Of a DNA stretch of 64,000 nucleotides, positions 51,250 to 61,594 are shown in pieces. Below the pieces are notes generated by a model that saw only the letters and a program-made list of their open reading frames with translations, ran no database searches and was not told where the DNA came from. Location: positions 62,001 through 126,000 of the forward strand of contig NZ_SUNC01000004.1 in assembly GCF_007570835.1 (NCBI RefSeq), given 5' to 3'. The position numbers and the translations under genes were made by a program. This DNA is from Croceicoccus sediminis (GTDB lineage: Bacteria; Pseudomonadota; Alphaproteobacteria; Sphingomonadales; Sphingomonadaceae). Each line of letters begins with the position of its first letter. Within the stretch, counting starts at the first letter, position 1.

Positions 51250-52665
51250 ATGTCGGGCGCAAGGATCGGGTTCTGGCTGGGCTTGGCGCTGATGGCGGTC
51301 ACGGTCGCCTTCCCGCCCCCTGCAGGCATGGAAGGTCCGGCATGGCATACGGCCGGGCTGGTCCTGTGGATGGCGACATGGTGGATGACGCAAGCCATTC
51401 CGCTTTCTGCCACGGCAATGCTGCCCTTCGTGGTCCTGCCGCTTTCAGGCGTTTCGACGGCAAAGGCGGTGGCGTCGTCCTATTATTCGCCGATCATCTT
51501 CCTGATCCTGGGCGGCGCGATACTGGCGCTTGCTATCGAGCGAACGGGCCTTCACCGCCGGCTGGCCCGCGGCCTAGTCCGGCTTGGAGGGCGTAGTGCC
51601 TTTTCCATGCTGTTCGCCTTCATGGTCGCGACAGCGCTGCTTTCGATGCTGATCAGCAACACGTCCTCGGCGCTTATCATGGTTCCGATGGCCTTGGCCG
51701 TCATCGCCGGGGGAACGGGACAGGAAGGTGAAACACCGGTCCAGACCGGCATCGCGGGCGCCCTGCCCATCGGCATCGCCTTTGCCGCAACGATCGGCGG
51801 GTTCGGCACCATTGTCGGAACGCCGACCAATGCCATCGCGGTGGCCTTGCTGGACGAGATGCTGGGCGTGAAAGTCAGCTTCGCGCGCTGGATGGCGTTC
51901 GGACTGCCACTTGTCGCGATCTCGTTACCAGTGGCCGCCATCCTGATCGCAAGGGTCCAGCGCCTGTCCGAAGACCGTTTCGACATCGACGCGGCTCGCG
52001 CCTCGCTGATCTGCGCTGACCATTGGTCACAACCGCAAAAGCGGGTGAGCGCGATCATCGCGCTTGCCTTTGCAGGCTGGTTGATCGCGCCATTCCTGTC
52101 GGGCCGCGTGCCGGACGACTCGCTCACTGACGGTAGCGTGGCGATAATTGCAGCACTTTTGCTGTTCGTCCTGCCCGATGGCACGGGCCGCCCGATGCTG
52201 ACGTGGAAGGAAGCGAACCGCGCGCCGTGGGATGTCCTGCTGCTGTTCGGCGGCGGGTTGGCGCTCGCTGGCGGCATGGGGGCATCGGGGCTTGCCGACT
52301 GGCTCGGGCAGATGCTGCTGCCGCTTCAGACCGTACCCCTGTTCATTGTCGCCATGGCGATCTGCGCGCTGGTGATCGTGATCACCGAATTTGCCAGCAA
52401 CGTCGCAACGGGCAGTGCCATTATCCCCGTAGTCGCCGGGCTGATCGCGGCGCTGGGCGTCGACCCTATCCTGCTGGCCATGCCTGCGGCAATCGCGGCA
52501 TCGTGGGGATTCATGCTGCCTGCGGGAACCGGGCCGAACGCCATCGCGTGGTCATCGGGGCATATCGCCCTTCCCGCAATGATCCGCTCCGGGCTGCTAC
52601 TGGACCTTGCAGGCGTTATCCTTTTGCCGGCCGTGATCTGGATCGTGGCATTCCTGATCGCCTAG
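51250..52665 (+). CDS. DASS/SLC13-family anion:sodium symporter
   Basis: 471 aa with about 11-12 hydrophobic helices. DASS features include ATWWMTQAIPLSATAMLPFV near the start, SMLISNTSSALIMVPMALAV (the SNT motif) and the second repeat ITEFASNVATGSAIIPVVAG (SNVAT). The family carries di- or tricarboxylates, sulfate or related anions with sodium. The substrate is not certain. Its stop overlaps the convergent mltG by four bases. Confidence 0.88.
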   Translation: MSGARIGFWLGLALMAVTVAFPPPAGMEGPAWHTAGLVLWMATWWMTQAIPLSATAMLPFVVLPLSGVSTAKAVASSYYSPIIFLILGGAILALAIERTGLHRRLARGLVRLGGRSAFSMLFAFMVATALLSMLISNTSSALIMVPMALAVIAGGTGQEGETPVQTGIAGALPIGIAFAATIGGFGTIVGTPTNAIAVALLDEMLGVKVSFARWMAFGLPLVAISLPVAAILIARVQRLSEDRFDIDAARASLICADHWSQPQKRVSAIIALAFAGWLIAPFLSGRVPDDSLTDGSVAIIAALLLFVLPDGTGRPMLTWKEANRAPWDVLLLFGGGLALAGGMGASGLADWLGQMLLPLQTVPLFIVAMAICALVIVITEFASNVATGSAIIPVVAGLIAALGVDPILLAMPAAIAASWGFMLPAGTGPNAIAWSSGHIALPAMIRSGLLLDLAGVILLPAVIWIVAFLIA

Positions 52666-53636
52666 GGAATTTCACCCCGTTCGCGCCTGATCTTGCGCCA
52701 CTTCACGACGTTGTCGTTATGACCCGACAGCGTTTCGGCAAAGGCATGACCGCCCGAACCATCCGCGACCATGTAAAGCGCCTTGGTATCGGCGGGATGC
52801 AGGACGGCCAGGATGGATTCGCGCCCCGGATTGGTGATGGGCCCGCGCGGCAGCCCGTCCATCGAATAGGTATTGTACCCGTTCACCGCGTCGATTTCCG
52901 ATCGCCTGATGCGGCGGCCCAGCGGCTTGCCCTTGGTAAGCGGATAGATGATCGTCGGATCGGCCTGAAGCCGCATTCCGACCTTCAAGCGATTGGAATA
53001 GAGCCCCGCGACCATGCGCCGCTCGCTCGGCACGCCGGTTTCCTTTTCCACGATGGCGGCAAGGCTCAACGCCTCGTTCACGGTCTTGACCGGGATGTCG
53101 GCGTCGCGCTTGGGCCATTCGGCGGCGAGGAAATCGGACATCGCCTGCTGCATGCGGCCCAGGACCGCGGCCCGCGTCTCGCCCCGTTCGAAATCGTAGC
53201 TGTCGGGCAGGACGGAGCCTTCTTCGGGCACCGCAATATCGCCAGTCAGCAGGGGCTCCGCCATCAGGCGTTCGTGGACCATGATCGAGGGCAGCCCCTC
53301 GGGTATGGTCACCATCCGGCGAATGACTTCGCCATGCTGAAGGGTATCGAGTATCCGCGAGGCACTGGCCCCTGCGGGCAACATGAACTCACCCGCCTTC
53401 ACCGGATCGCCGCTGCCCAGGATTTTCGCGCGCAGCAGAAAGGCGTCGGCCGAACCGATCAGGCCTTCTTCCTCAAGCTTGGCAGCGGTGGACGTCAGCG
53501 ACGAGCCCGAGGGCACGATGAATGCCGTGTCTTCGTCAATCGCGGACGATGTGTACCAGCCAGATGCAAACCAGCCCGCCAAGCCCGCGATGGCGACGAC
53601 CGCCACCGCGAACAGGACAAGCAATCCGCGTTTCAT
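52662..53636 (-). CDS. mltG: Endolytic murein transglycosylase
   Basis: 324 aa. One N-terminal membrane helix (4-28), a LysM-like part (FIVPSGSSLTSTAAKLEEEG) and the YceG catalytic domain with SLAAIVEKETGVPSER, Glu197 being the probable catalytic residue, plus QADPTIIYPL and YNTYSMDGLPRGPITNPG. It cuts nascent peptidoglycan strands at the inner membrane. It lies 5 bases after fabF, as in many alphaproteobacteria, so acpP-fabF-mltG form one operon. Confidence 0.94.
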   Translation of the reverse strand: MKRGLLVLFAVAVVAIAGLAGWFASGWYTSSAIDEDTAFIVPSGSSLTSTAAKLEEEGLIGSADAFLLRAKILGSGDPVKAGEFMLPAGASASRILDTLQHGEVIRRMVTIPEGLPSIMVHERLMAEPLLTGDIAVPEEGSVLPDSYDFERGETRAAVLGRMQQAMSDFLAAEWPKRDADIPVKTVNEALSLAAIVEKETGVPSERRMVAGLYSNRLKVGMRLQADPTIIYPLTKGKPLGRRIRRSEIDAVNGYNTYSMDGLPRGPITNPGRESILAVLHPADTKALYMVADGSGGHAFAETLSGHNDNVVKWRKIRRERGEIP

Positions 53637-53641
53637 GGCGC

Positions 53642-54901
53642 TCAGTCGACCGCCTTCATGATCAGCGAGGCATTCGTTCCGCCAAAGCCGAACGAATTGT
53701 TCAGCACGGCCTTCACTTCACGCTTCTTGGCGACCTTGGGCACCAGGTCGACGCCTTCGGTGCCTTCGTCCGGATCGTCGAGGTTGAGCGTGGGCGGTAC
53801 GATCTGGTCACGGATGGCCAGGATGCAGAAGATCGCCTCTACCGCGCCGGCACCGCCGAGCAGGTGGCCGATCGCCGACTTGGTCGAGCTCATCGAAGCG
53901 CCGCCAAGATCATTGCCCAGCACGCGCTTTACCGCGGCCAGTTCGATCGTGTCGGCCATCGTCGACGTGCCGTGCGCGTTGACATAGTCGATGTCGCCTT
54001 CGCCAAGACCGGCCTTTTTCAGCGCCATGCGCATTGCGTTTTCCGCGCCCTTGCCTTCCGGGTGCGGCGCGGTGACGTGATAGGCGTCGCCCGACAGGCC
54101 ATAGCCGACCACTTCGGCATAGATCTTCGCGCCGCGCGCCTTGGCGTGTTCGTACTCTTCCAGCACGACGACACCCGCGCCTTCGCCCATGACGAAGCCG
54201 TCACGGCCCTTGTCATAGGGGCGGCTTGCCTTTTCAGGAGCGTCGTTCGACGAACAGTTCAGCGCCTTTGCCTGCGCGAATCCGGCAATGCCGATCGGGC
54301 AGATCGTGCTTTCCGAACCACCGGCCAGCATGATGTCGGCATCGCCATCCTTGATCATGCGAGCAGCGTCGCCGATCGAGTGTGCGCCGGTCGAACACGC
54401 GGTGACGACCGCGTGGTTCGGGCCCATCAGGCCATACTTGATCGAAACCTGGCCGGAAATCAGGTTGATGAGACGGCCATGGACGAAATGCGGGCTGACA
54501 CGGCCGGGGCCCTTGTTGGCAAGAACGAGCGATTCGCTTTCGATGCCCGGCAAGCCGCCGATGCCCGAACCGATCGAACAGCCAGCGCGAAGCTTCATGT
54601 CCTCGTCCATGTCGACAAGCCCGGCATCTTCAAGCGCTTGCCCTGCGGCATCGATACCGAACACGATGAACGGATCGACCTGGCGACGGATCTTGAAATC
54701 GACGCGCTTGTCGGGATCGAAGCCATATTCGTGATCGGCAGGCTTCACCTCGCAGGCGATCGTGCACTTCTGGTCCGAAGTGTCGAAATGGGTGATCTGG
54801 CCCGCACCGCTTTTCCCGGCGATCAGGTTCTTCCAAGTCGTTTCGACATCGGCACCCAGTGGGGTGACAAGGCCAAGTCCGGTTACGACGACACGGCGCA
54901 T
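53642..54901 (-). CDS. fabF: 3-oxoacyl-[acyl-carrier-protein] synthase II
   Basis: 419 aa starting at ATG 54901. Catalytic Cys169 in VVTACSTGAHSIGDA, His in NAHGTSTMADTIE and in STKSAIGHLLGGAGAVEA, and the NNSFGFGGTNASL end. It elongates fatty acyl-ACP by condensing it with malonyl-ACP. It is downstream of acpP, separated by 124 bases containing a hairpin. Confidence 0.96.
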   Translation of the reverse strand: MRRVVVTGLGLVTPLGADVETTWKNLIAGKSGAGQITHFDTSDQKCTIACEVKPADHEYGFDPDKRVDFKIRRQVDPFIVFGIDAAGQALEDAGLVDMDEDMKLRAGCSIGSGIGGLPGIESESLVLANKGPGRVSPHFVHGRLINLISGQVSIKYGLMGPNHAVVTACSTGAHSIGDAARMIKDGDADIMLAGGSESTICPIGIAGFAQAKALNCSSNDAPEKASRPYDKGRDGFVMGEGAGVVVLEEYEHAKARGAKIYAEVVGYGLSGDAYHVTAPHPEGKGAENAMRMALKKAGLGEGDIDYVNAHGTSTMADTIELAAVKRVLGNDLGGASMSSTKSAIGHLLGGAGAVEAIFCILAIRDQIVPPTLNLDDPDEGTEGVDLVPKVAKKREVKAVLNNSFGFGGTNASLIMKAVD

Positions 54902-54949
54902 CAATGCTTCTCCGGCAATCTCTTTCGCGGCAAAACCGCTTCAAACGCA

Positions 54950-54978
54950 ACAGGCCCAGCCCAGCGGGCCGAGCCTGT
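54950..54978 (-). terminator. Hairpin between acpP and fabF
   Basis: ACAGGC...GCCTGT with inner GGCCC/GGGCC pairing. It could partly terminate or stabilise the abundant acpP message before fabF, as ACP is needed in much larger amounts. There is no strong U-tract. Confidence 0.45.
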
Positions 54979-55025
54979 CGTTAGAGGCCCGATCCGCTAC
55001 TGCGGCGGGCAGAACGCAAGGGTGA

Positions 55026-55262
55026 TTAGCCCTTGTGCTCTTCGATGTACTTCACGGCGTCGCCGACGGTCGTGATCTTTTCGGCAGCGTCGTCCGGGAT
55101 TTCGACCCCGAACTCTTCTTCGAAAGCCATGACCAGCTCGACGATGTCGAGGCTGTCCGCGCCCAGATCGTCAATGAAGCTCGCATCCATCGTCACCTTG
55201 TCGGCTTCGACGCCCAGGTGTTCGACGACGATCTTCTTAACGCGTTCCTCGGTGTCGCTCAT
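55026..55262 (-). CDS. acpP: Acyl carrier protein
   Basis: 78 aa. The phosphopantetheine site is [19 protein letters not shown], and the whole acidic sequence ([20 protein letters not shown] start) is that of fatty-acid ACP. It carries growing acyl chains for the FabF encoded next to it. Confidence 0.97.
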   Translation of the reverse strand: MSDTEERVKKIVVEHLGVEADKVTMDASFIDDLGADSLDIVELVMAFEEEFGVEIPDDAAEKITTVGDAVKYIEEHKG

Positions 55263-55421
55263 TGATAACCCTCTCGGTAAAAGCGGTATGTTGAAACTCG
55301 CCGCTTGCCCTAATCAAGCGGCACAGGCGTTGCAAGGGGAATGAAAGGGTAATGAACCCTTCCCCACAACCCCTTTCGCGCGGCCACTGCGCCGGATCCG
55401 CACCGAAAAGGCACGAAAATC

Positions 55422-55444
55422 CCCGCGCATGGCGGCCGCGCGGG
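55422..55444 (-). terminator. Rho-independent terminator of aspS
   Basis: On the minus strand CCCGCGC and GCGCGGG pair around a 9-base loop and are followed by a T-rich stretch (GATTTTCGTG). It lies right after the aspS stop. Confidence 0.6.
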
Positions 55445-55448
55445 TGGT

Positions 55449-57266
55449 TCAGTCGCCGATCCGGTCCGTGCGGACCTTTTCTGCATCGGTGCCCTTGGGC
55501 GGCTCGATCGTGCGGATGTGCAGTTCACGAAGCTGCTTGGGGCTGACCACGGCAGGAGCCTGCATCATCAGGTCCTCGCCGCGCTGATTCATCGGAAAGG
55601 CGATGACTTCGCGGATCGCCTGTTCCCCGGCCAGTAGCATGACGATGCGGTCGATGCCCGGAGCCGAACCGCCATGCGGCGGCGCGCCGTACTTGAACGC
55701 ATTGATCATGCCCGAGAAATTGGCGTCGACTTCTTCCTGCGAATAGCCGGCGATCTCGAACGCCTTGTACATGATGTCGGGTCGATGGTTCCGGATCGCG
55801 CCCGACGACAATTCGTAGCCGTTGCAGACGATGTCGTATTGCCACGCCAGGATGTCGAGCGGGTCCTTCGTTTCCAGCGCTTCCATCTCGCCCTGCGGCA
55901 TTGAGAACGGGTTGTGGCTGAAATCGATCTTCTTCAGCTCCTCGTCGTATTCGTACATCGGGAAATCGACGATCCAGCAGAACTTGAAGCAGCCCTGTTC
56001 GATCAGATCGAGTTCCTCGGCAACGCGCGTGCGCGCAGCACCGGCCAGCTTCGCGGCTTCCTTTTCCTTGCCCGCAGCAAAGAAAAGTCCGTCATCGGGG
56101 CCAAGGCCAAGCTCGTTGTAAAGCTCTTCCATGCGCTCCGGCCCGTGATTCTTCGCGATCGGACCACCGAATTCGCCGCCCTTGCGGGTGACGTAGCCAA
56201 GCCCTGCGAAACCTTCGCCGCGTGCCCAGTTGTTCATGTCGTCGAAGAACTTGCGGCTCTTGTCGTTGGTGTTGGGTGCGGGGATCACGCGGACCTTGCC
56301 GCCGCCACCGACGATCTTCTCGAACAGGCCGAAGCCCGACTTTTCAAAGTGAGACGTCACGTCCGAAATGATCAGCGGGTTGCGAAGGTCGGGCTTGTCG
56401 CTGCCGTACTTCAACATCGCTTCGGCATAAGGAATGCGCGGGAATTCACCCGCCGGCGTCACCGAGAAACCGCCCGAGAATTCCTCGAACACTCCGGCCA
56501 GGACGGGCTCCAACGCCTGGAACACGTCTTCCTGCGTGACGTAGCTCATCTCGAAGTCGAGCTGGTAGAACTCGAGGCTACGGTCGGCGCGAAGGTCTTC
56601 GTCGCGGAAGCAGGGTGCGATCTGGAAGTACCGGTCGAAACCCGACACCATCAGCATCTGCTTGAACATCTGCGGAGCCTGCGGCAGCGCGTAGAACTTG
56701 CCCGCATGCAGGCGGCTGGGCACGAGGAAGTCGCGCGCGCCTTCGGGGCTGGATGCGGTGAGGATCGGGGTCTGGTATTCGAGGAAGCCCTGGTCCGTCA
56801 TCCGGCGGCGCAGCGAGGAGATCACTTGCGAACGCAGCACGATGTTGCGGTGCATGGTGTCGCGGCGAAGATCGAGGAAGCGGTACTTGAGGCGGATTTC
56901 CTCGGGGTATTCCTGTTCACCGGCGACGGGCATCGGCAGTTCGTCGGCGCGGCTCTGCACCGTGATCGAACGGGCGAAAACCTCGATCTCGCCGGTCGGC
57001 AGGTTCTTGTTGATGGTCGATTCGGCGCGCTTCTTCACTTCACCGTCGATGGTCACGACCGATTCCACGCGAAGCCGGTCCAGCACTTCAAGCGCCGGGC
57101 TGTCTTCGTCGGCGACGATCTGGGTCATGCCGTAATGATCGCGCAAGTCGACGAACAGGACGCCGCCGTGGTCACGCTTGCGATGGACCCAGCCCGAAAG
57201 GCGAACGGTCGAACCGACGTCGGCGGCTGTCAGCGCGCCGCAGGTATGAGTGCGATAGGTGTGCAT
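55449..57266 (-). CDS. aspS: Aspartyl-tRNA synthetase
   Basis: 605 aa. N-terminal OB-fold ([20 protein letters not shown]), class II motif 2 [20 protein letters not shown], a bacterial insertion domain (about 290-420), and motif 3 [20 protein letters not shown]. It charges tRNA-Asp. It might also charge tRNA-Asn if the genome lacks AsnRS, which this window cannot show. Confidence 0.96.
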   Translation of the reverse strand: MHTYRTHTCGALTAADVGSTVRLSGWVHRKRDHGGVLFVDLRDHYGMTQIVADEDSPALEVLDRLRVESVVTIDGEVKKRAESTINKNLPTGEIEVFARSITVQSRADELPMPVAGEQEYPEEIRLKYRFLDLRRDTMHRNIVLRSQVISSLRRRMTDQGFLEYQTPILTASSPEGARDFLVPSRLHAGKFYALPQAPQMFKQMLMVSGFDRYFQIAPCFRDEDLRADRSLEFYQLDFEMSYVTQEDVFQALEPVLAGVFEEFSGGFSVTPAGEFPRIPYAEAMLKYGSDKPDLRNPLIISDVTSHFEKSGFGLFEKIVGGGGKVRVIPAPNTNDKSRKFFDDMNNWARGEGFAGLGYVTRKGGEFGGPIAKNHGPERMEELYNELGLGPDDGLFFAAGKEKEAAKLAGAARTRVAEELDLIEQGCFKFCWIVDFPMYEYDEELKKIDFSHNPFSMPQGEMEALETKDPLDILAWQYDIVCNGYELSSGAIRNHRPDIMYKAFEIAGYSQEEVDANFSGMINAFKYGAPPHGGSAPGIDRIVMLLAGEQAIREVIAFPMNQRGEDLMMQAPAVVSPKQLRELHIRTIEPPKGTDAEKVRTDRIGD

Positions 57267-57451
57267 GATGCTGTTACGCTCGGATAATCGAAAATGAATG
57301 GATTGGCGCCGCCCCTAGGCCATGCCGAAGGGGATTTCCAGAGGCGGTTTCACGAGCCGCACATGGTAAACGGCATTTCAAGCCTGTCGCTAAAACTCTT
57401 CTTAACCATCGCCCCGTTAGAACCCTTGGCAGATGGATTAAGGGGCCATGC

Positions 57452-58417
57452 ATGTTTGCGAGCAACATTTTCGGCAGCGAGGACGAGCTTTTCGCGTTCC
57501 TCAGCGACGTTGAGGCGCTGTTGCGTCGCGGTCAGCCGGACGTTGCGGCGGGCATCCTGGAAAGCCAGCTCGGCGATCTTGCCGACGAGGGCAACGAGCT
57601 TGCCAAGCTGTGCATCAAGGTCCCGGTAAGCGCGGTTCGCATCGTCGGCTGGGAACAGCTTTCGTCCAAGCTGGAGAAACTGGACCGCCCCAATCGCCCG
57701 ATCACCGCCGTCAGCATCGATATCTCCGCCCCCTTCGAAATGCCGCAGCTGGAAGAAAAGCACGGCAATTTCTACGAACCGGACATCGACACGGTCTATT
57801 ACACCGACAGCCTCTACAAGTTCACCGCGTCCGACCGCGACACCATGCTGGAAGCCTACAACCAGCAAGGCGCACCGTGGCACGGCCATTTCGAGAACGT
57901 CGATTCCACCATCGGCGTGCGCGGACTCGGCGGCATCTACGGCGAAGTTCTGCTGGCGCAGAAGGCGTGCCGCGCGGATGACCACGAAGACGCGATGGAA
58001 CAGGACGCGGCCGCGATCGCATCGGCCTTTATCGCCGTGCGCGTGCACCAGGCCATCAAGGCAACCGCGGAAGGCCGCGGCATGCCGCGCCCGATGACGC
58101 TTCTCGTCGGCAACAACGAAAGCTTCCCGTTCTACGACGCCCCCGTCGTCACGCGCCTCGAATACGAGGACATGCTCGATGCCGAAGGCGAAGAGGACGA
58201 TTGCGGCAATTACGATGCCATGTTCGCGCCGCTGCAACTGGCGCCCATTCCCGACGATTACGATCCCTTCGCAAGCGTTCCGGGCGAGGAACAGCTGTCC
58301 GGCGCCTCGCTGCGCAAGCGCCTGCGCGAAGCGGAACCTGAGCAGGAGGCTGCGAACGACCACGCGCCCGGCGGCTTCGGCGGCCTGCTCAACAAGCTCT
58401 TGAAGCGCAGCGCCTGA
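57452..58417 (+). CDS. Unknown protein, tandem paralogue 1
   Basis: 321 aa, no family that I recognise. It begins MFASNIFGSEDELFAFLSDV and has central segments IDISAPFEMPQLEEKHGNFY, YYTDSLYKFTASDRDTMLEA and LLVGNNESFPFYDAPVVTRL, then an acidic stretch and a C-terminal basic tip (GGLLNKLLKRSA). No signal peptide or membrane helix is seen. It is followed 10 bases later by a homologue of the same length. They probably function together in the cytoplasm and may form a hetero-oligomer. Confidence 0.8.
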   Translation: MFASNIFGSEDELFAFLSDVEALLRRGQPDVAAGILESQLGDLADEGNELAKLCIKVPVSAVRIVGWEQLSSKLEKLDRPNRPITAVSIDISAPFEMPQLEEKHGNFYEPDIDTVYYTDSLYKFTASDRDTMLEAYNQQGAPWHGHFENVDSTIGVRGLGGIYGEVLLAQKACRADDHEDAMEQDAAAIASAFIAVRVHQAIKATAEGRGMPRPMTLLVGNNESFPFYDAPVVTRLEYEDMLDAEGEEDDCGNYDAMFAPLQLAPIPDDYDPFASVPGEEQLSGASLRKRLREAEPEQEAANDHAPGGFGGLLNKLLKRSA

Positions 58418-58427
58418 GGAGAATCGG

Positions 58428-59396
58428 ATGGTCTTTGCCAGTCAGCTTTTCGCCACCGAAGAAGAGGAACGCCGGTTCCGCCTGAAGGTCGAGATGATGC
58501 TGCGCGAAGGCAAGCCCGACCAGGCCCTTGCCGCCGTCGACGCGCGTCTGGCCGAGATTGCCGAGCGGCCCTTTGCCGCCCTCGCCCTCTCGCTCGCACC
58601 CGAAGACGTGGCGATCACCGGCTGGGACAAGCTGGCGGCAACGATCGATTCGCTCGACATGCATGGCCAGCCGATCAGCGCGATCGGCATCGATTTCTGC
58701 AATCCCGACCAGTTCGACAACAAGCCCGATGACGGGATGAACCTGCACCCCGTCCTGGAAACGGCCTATTACTGCGACGAAGTGTTCGCCTTCTCCGCCA
58801 GCGACCGCGCCGCCATCAACGCCGCATATGGCCGTGCCGGTCCGCGCTGGCGGGGCGGGTTCGATCACAACGACCACGAAATCGGCGTGACCGGCCTCGA
58901 TGCGATCTATGGCCGCTATCATGCGGTGCTGCCCCATCTCGAAGCGGGCGAACTGACGGAACTGCCCGATTATGACGCGCCGCGCCTCAGCGCGATGCGC
59001 ACCGCGGTCCTGCTGCACATGGCGGTCGCCCGCGCGGTCGAGGAAAAAGGCTTGCCGCGCGCCATGGTCGTGCTGGTCGGCAGCAACGACGACTATCCGT
59101 GGTTCGACGCCCCCGTCACCACGCGGGCCGAATATGAGGAGGCGACCGATGCCCAGGCGGAATCGGGCGATACGGACGAGGCGCTGTTCACCTCGCTCGC
59201 CACCCTGGCCCCGGTTCGCCCGAACGCGGGCTATCGCTTTACGCCGGAAACCGATCACGTCTCGGGCCGCTCGCTTCGCCACAAGCTTGTCAGAGAAGCG
59301 GAGGAAGCCAGCGCGGATGTCGCCGATGCCGTCGTGGCGGTCGAGGCGAACGAGCGGACGAGCCTTTTCGGCCGCCTCTTCCGTCGCTCGGCCTGA
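58428..59396 (+). CDS. Unknown protein, tandem paralogue 2
   Basis: 322 aa. It matches the first paralogue along its length: start MVFASQLFATEEEERRFRLK, YYCDEVFAFSASDRAAINAA, GGFDHNDHEIGVTGLDAIYG, VLVGSNDDYPWFDAPVTTRA and an ending SLFGRLFRRSA. The conserved LVG(N/S)N-(E/D)-(S/D) and (F/W)(Y/F)DAPV-TR segments may be the functional core. Its function is unknown. The pair lies between aspS and rnd in the core chromosome. Confidence 0.8.
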   Translation: MVFASQLFATEEEERRFRLKVEMMLREGKPDQALAAVDARLAEIAERPFAALALSLAPEDVAITGWDKLAATIDSLDMHGQPISAIGIDFCNPDQFDNKPDDGMNLHPVLETAYYCDEVFAFSASDRAAINAAYGRAGPRWRGGFDHNDHEIGVTGLDAIYGRYHAVLPHLEAGELTELPDYDAPRLSAMRTAVLLHMAVARAVEEKGLPRAMVVLVGSNDDYPWFDAPVTTRAEYEEATDAQAESGDTDEALFTSLATLAPVRPNAGYRFTPETDHVSGRSLRHKLVREAEEASADVADAVVAVEANERTSLFGRLFRRSA

Positions 59397-59481
59397 AACG
59401 GTCAAAAAATGCCGGAAAACGGGGCACGACAGTGGATGCGCCGTTGAATGAGGCGAGCCTGTGCACTAATGCGCCATCTCG

Positions 59482-60684
59482 ATGAAAATACATGACCTGA
59501 TCACGTCAACCGATGAACTTCGCGCCATCTGCGACCGCTTTGCCGATGCGGATTTCGTCGCCGTCGACACCGAATTCATGCGCGAGTCCACGTATTGGCC
59601 GCTGCTCTGCCTCGTCCAGATATCCGACGGCAAGGAAGCTGCCGCGATCGATCCGCTGGCCGCTGGCATCGATCTCAAGCCGCTGCTCGACCTGCTGACC
59701 GACAACGAGAACGTTCTGAAGGTCTTCCACGCGGGCGGTCAGGACGTGGAAATCATCTATAACCTGACGGGCAAGACGCCGCATCCGATCTTCGACACGC
59801 AGATCGCGATGATGGCGATCAGCCAGTCGGAGCAGATCGGATATTCGAATCTGGTCGAATCGTGGCTCGGCACCTCTGTCGACAAGGGCGCACGCTTTAC
59901 CGACTGGTCCCGCCGCCCCCTGACTGAGCGGCAGCTGGAATACGCCGTCGGTGACGTGACCTACCTTTCGAAGATCTTCCCCAAGATGCTGAAAAAGCTG
60001 GTCAAGACCGGCCGTGGCGCATGGTTGAACCACGAAATGGAGCGGCTGGCCGATCCGGCGAACTACGCCACCGATCCCACCACCTTGTGGCACCGCGTTC
60101 GCGCATCGGGACGCAATCCGCAGATGCTGGGCCGGCTCAAGGCACTGGCCGCCTGGCGTGAGAGCGAGGCGCAGGACAAGGACATCCCGCGCGGTCGCAT
60201 CATGCGTGATGAAACGCTGGCCGACCTTGCCAGCCACCCGCCGAAGAAACAGGCTGACCTTGCCAAGGTGCGCGGCCTTTCGAACGGATGGAAGGACAAC
60301 GACATCGGCAAGCGCCTGATGAAGATCCTCGAAAGTGCAGAACCGCTTCCGGCAGACGAAATGCCCGAACGCAAGCGCGGCGCACCGCTGGGCAAGGAAG
60401 GCGCACTCGTCGCCGACCTTCTGAAACTGCTGCTGAAGATCCGCGCCCGCGAAATCGACGTTGCCGCGCGGCTTATCGCCCGGTCGGACGACATGGAACA
60501 ACTGGCCGCCGGTGTACGCAAGGACTTGCCCATGCTCGAAGGCTGGCGGTTCGAGGAATTCGGTCGCGACGCGCTCGATCTCGTCGAAGGCAAGCTTGGT
60601 TTCGGGGTTGAGAACGGCCGCCTCAAGATCGCCCGTATCGGCGAAGAGCCCATCGTTCCGACCCCGGAGAACCAGGAAGCGTGA
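59482..60684 (+). CDS. rnd: Ribonuclease D
   Basis: 400 aa. DEDDy exonuclease residues: FVAVDTEFMRES (Asp, Glu), KVFHAGGQDVEIIY (Asp) and YAVGDVTYLSKI (Tyr-x3-Asp). An HRDC-type helical domain follows (LKALAAWRESEAQDKDIPRG). It trims tRNA and other stable RNA 3' ends. The next gene (oxyR) starts with GTG overlapping the rnd stop (GTGA). Confidence 0.95.
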   Translation: MKIHDLITSTDELRAICDRFADADFVAVDTEFMRESTYWPLLCLVQISDGKEAAAIDPLAAGIDLKPLLDLLTDNENVLKVFHAGGQDVEIIYNLTGKTPHPIFDTQIAMMAISQSEQIGYSNLVESWLGTSVDKGARFTDWSRRPLTERQLEYAVGDVTYLSKIFPKMLKKLVKTGRGAWLNHEMERLADPANYATDPTTLWHRVRASGRNPQMLGRLKALAAWRESEAQDKDIPRGRIMRDETLADLASHPPKKQADLAKVRGLSNGWKDNDIGKRLMKILESAEPLPADEMPERKRGAPLGKEGALVADLLKLLLKIRAREIDVAARLIARSDDMEQLAAGVRKDLPMLEGWRFEEFGRDALDLVEGKLGFGVENGRLKIARIGEEPIVPTPENQEA

Positions 60685-61580
60685 GCGCGAGCTACCTGCC
60701 CACGCTCAAGCAGTTGCAGTACCTCATTGCGCTGCATGAACATGGGCATTTCGGGCGCGCGGCCGAATCGTGCTTCGTATCGCAGTCGACGCTTTCGGCC
60801 GGTATTCGCGAACTCGAATCGCTGCTGGGCGTGACGCTGGTCGAAAGAACGCGCCGCGTGGTCCGCTTCACGCCGCTTGGCGAACAGGTCGTGGCCAAGG
60901 CCCACCGCCTGCTGCGCGAGGCGGAGGAGCTTTCCGACCTCGTGCAGTCGGCAGGCCAGCCCCTTTGCGGTGAATTGCGAATGAGTGTCATTCCGACCAT
61001 CGCCCCCTTCCTTCTACCGCGCATCCTGCCCCGCCTGCGCAAGGAACGGCCCAGGCTGAAGCTGTTCCTTCGCGAGGAGCCGAGCGCGGACGCCATCGAA
61101 TCGCTGCATCACGGACGGGCGGACTGCGTGCTGCTGGCCCTGCCCTTCCCCACCGGCGAGGTAGAAGTCGCGAAAATCTGCGACGATCCGCTTTATGTCG
61201 CCTTTCCCAAGGACGATCCGCGCGATCCGCCCAAGGAAGTGCCGCCGTCCATGATCGACGAAGCGCGCCTTATGCTGCTCGAGGATGGCCACTGCCTCAA
61301 GGAACATGCCCTTGCTGCGTGCAATCGGCCCGAAATGCGCGCCAGTGCCACGATGATCGGCACGTCGCTGCATACTTTGGTTCAGATGGTCGACAACGGG
61401 CTTGGCCTGACGATGCTGCCCAAGATGGCGCTCGACGCGGGCATCCTGCACGATACCGACGTCACCGCACGCCCGCTGCAGTCCGATAACGCGAGCCGCG
61501 AAATCGCGCTCGTCTGGCGCAAGGGCAGCCCGCGTGCCGAAGAGTTTCAACTCCTCGCCAGCGAATTGCGCGAGGGCTGA
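60681..61580 (+). CDS. oxyR: OxyR hydrogen-peroxide-sensing LysR regulator
   Basis: 299 aa from the GTG overlapping the rnd stop. LysR helix-turn-helix FGRAAESCFVSQSTLSAGIR. The two OxyR redox cysteines are Cys205 and Cys214 in LLEDGHCLKEHALAACNRPE, with the same 9-residue spacing as Cys199/Cys208 of E. coli OxyR. Peroxide forms the disulfide and turns on catalase/peroxidase genes. A peroxide regulon beside rnd has no obvious local target here. Confidence 0.93.
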   Translation: MSASYLPTLKQLQYLIALHEHGHFGRAAESCFVSQSTLSAGIRELESLLGVTLVERTRRVVRFTPLGEQVVAKAHRLLREAEELSDLVQSAGQPLCGELRMSVIPTIAPFLLPRILPRLRKERPRLKLFLREEPSADAIESLHHGRADCVLLALPFPTGEVEVAKICDDPLYVAFPKDDPRDPPKEVPPSMIDEARLMLLEDGHCLKEHALAACNRPEMRASATMIGTSLHTLVQMVDNGLGLTMLPKMALDAGILHDTDVTARPLQSDNASREIALVWRKGSPRAEEFQLLASELREG

Positions 61581-61594
61581 GATCGGCCGAAAGG

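Noticed and set aside
55914-57287. 457-aa open frame opposite aspS
   Set aside because: Shadow of aspS, no domain or ribosome site.
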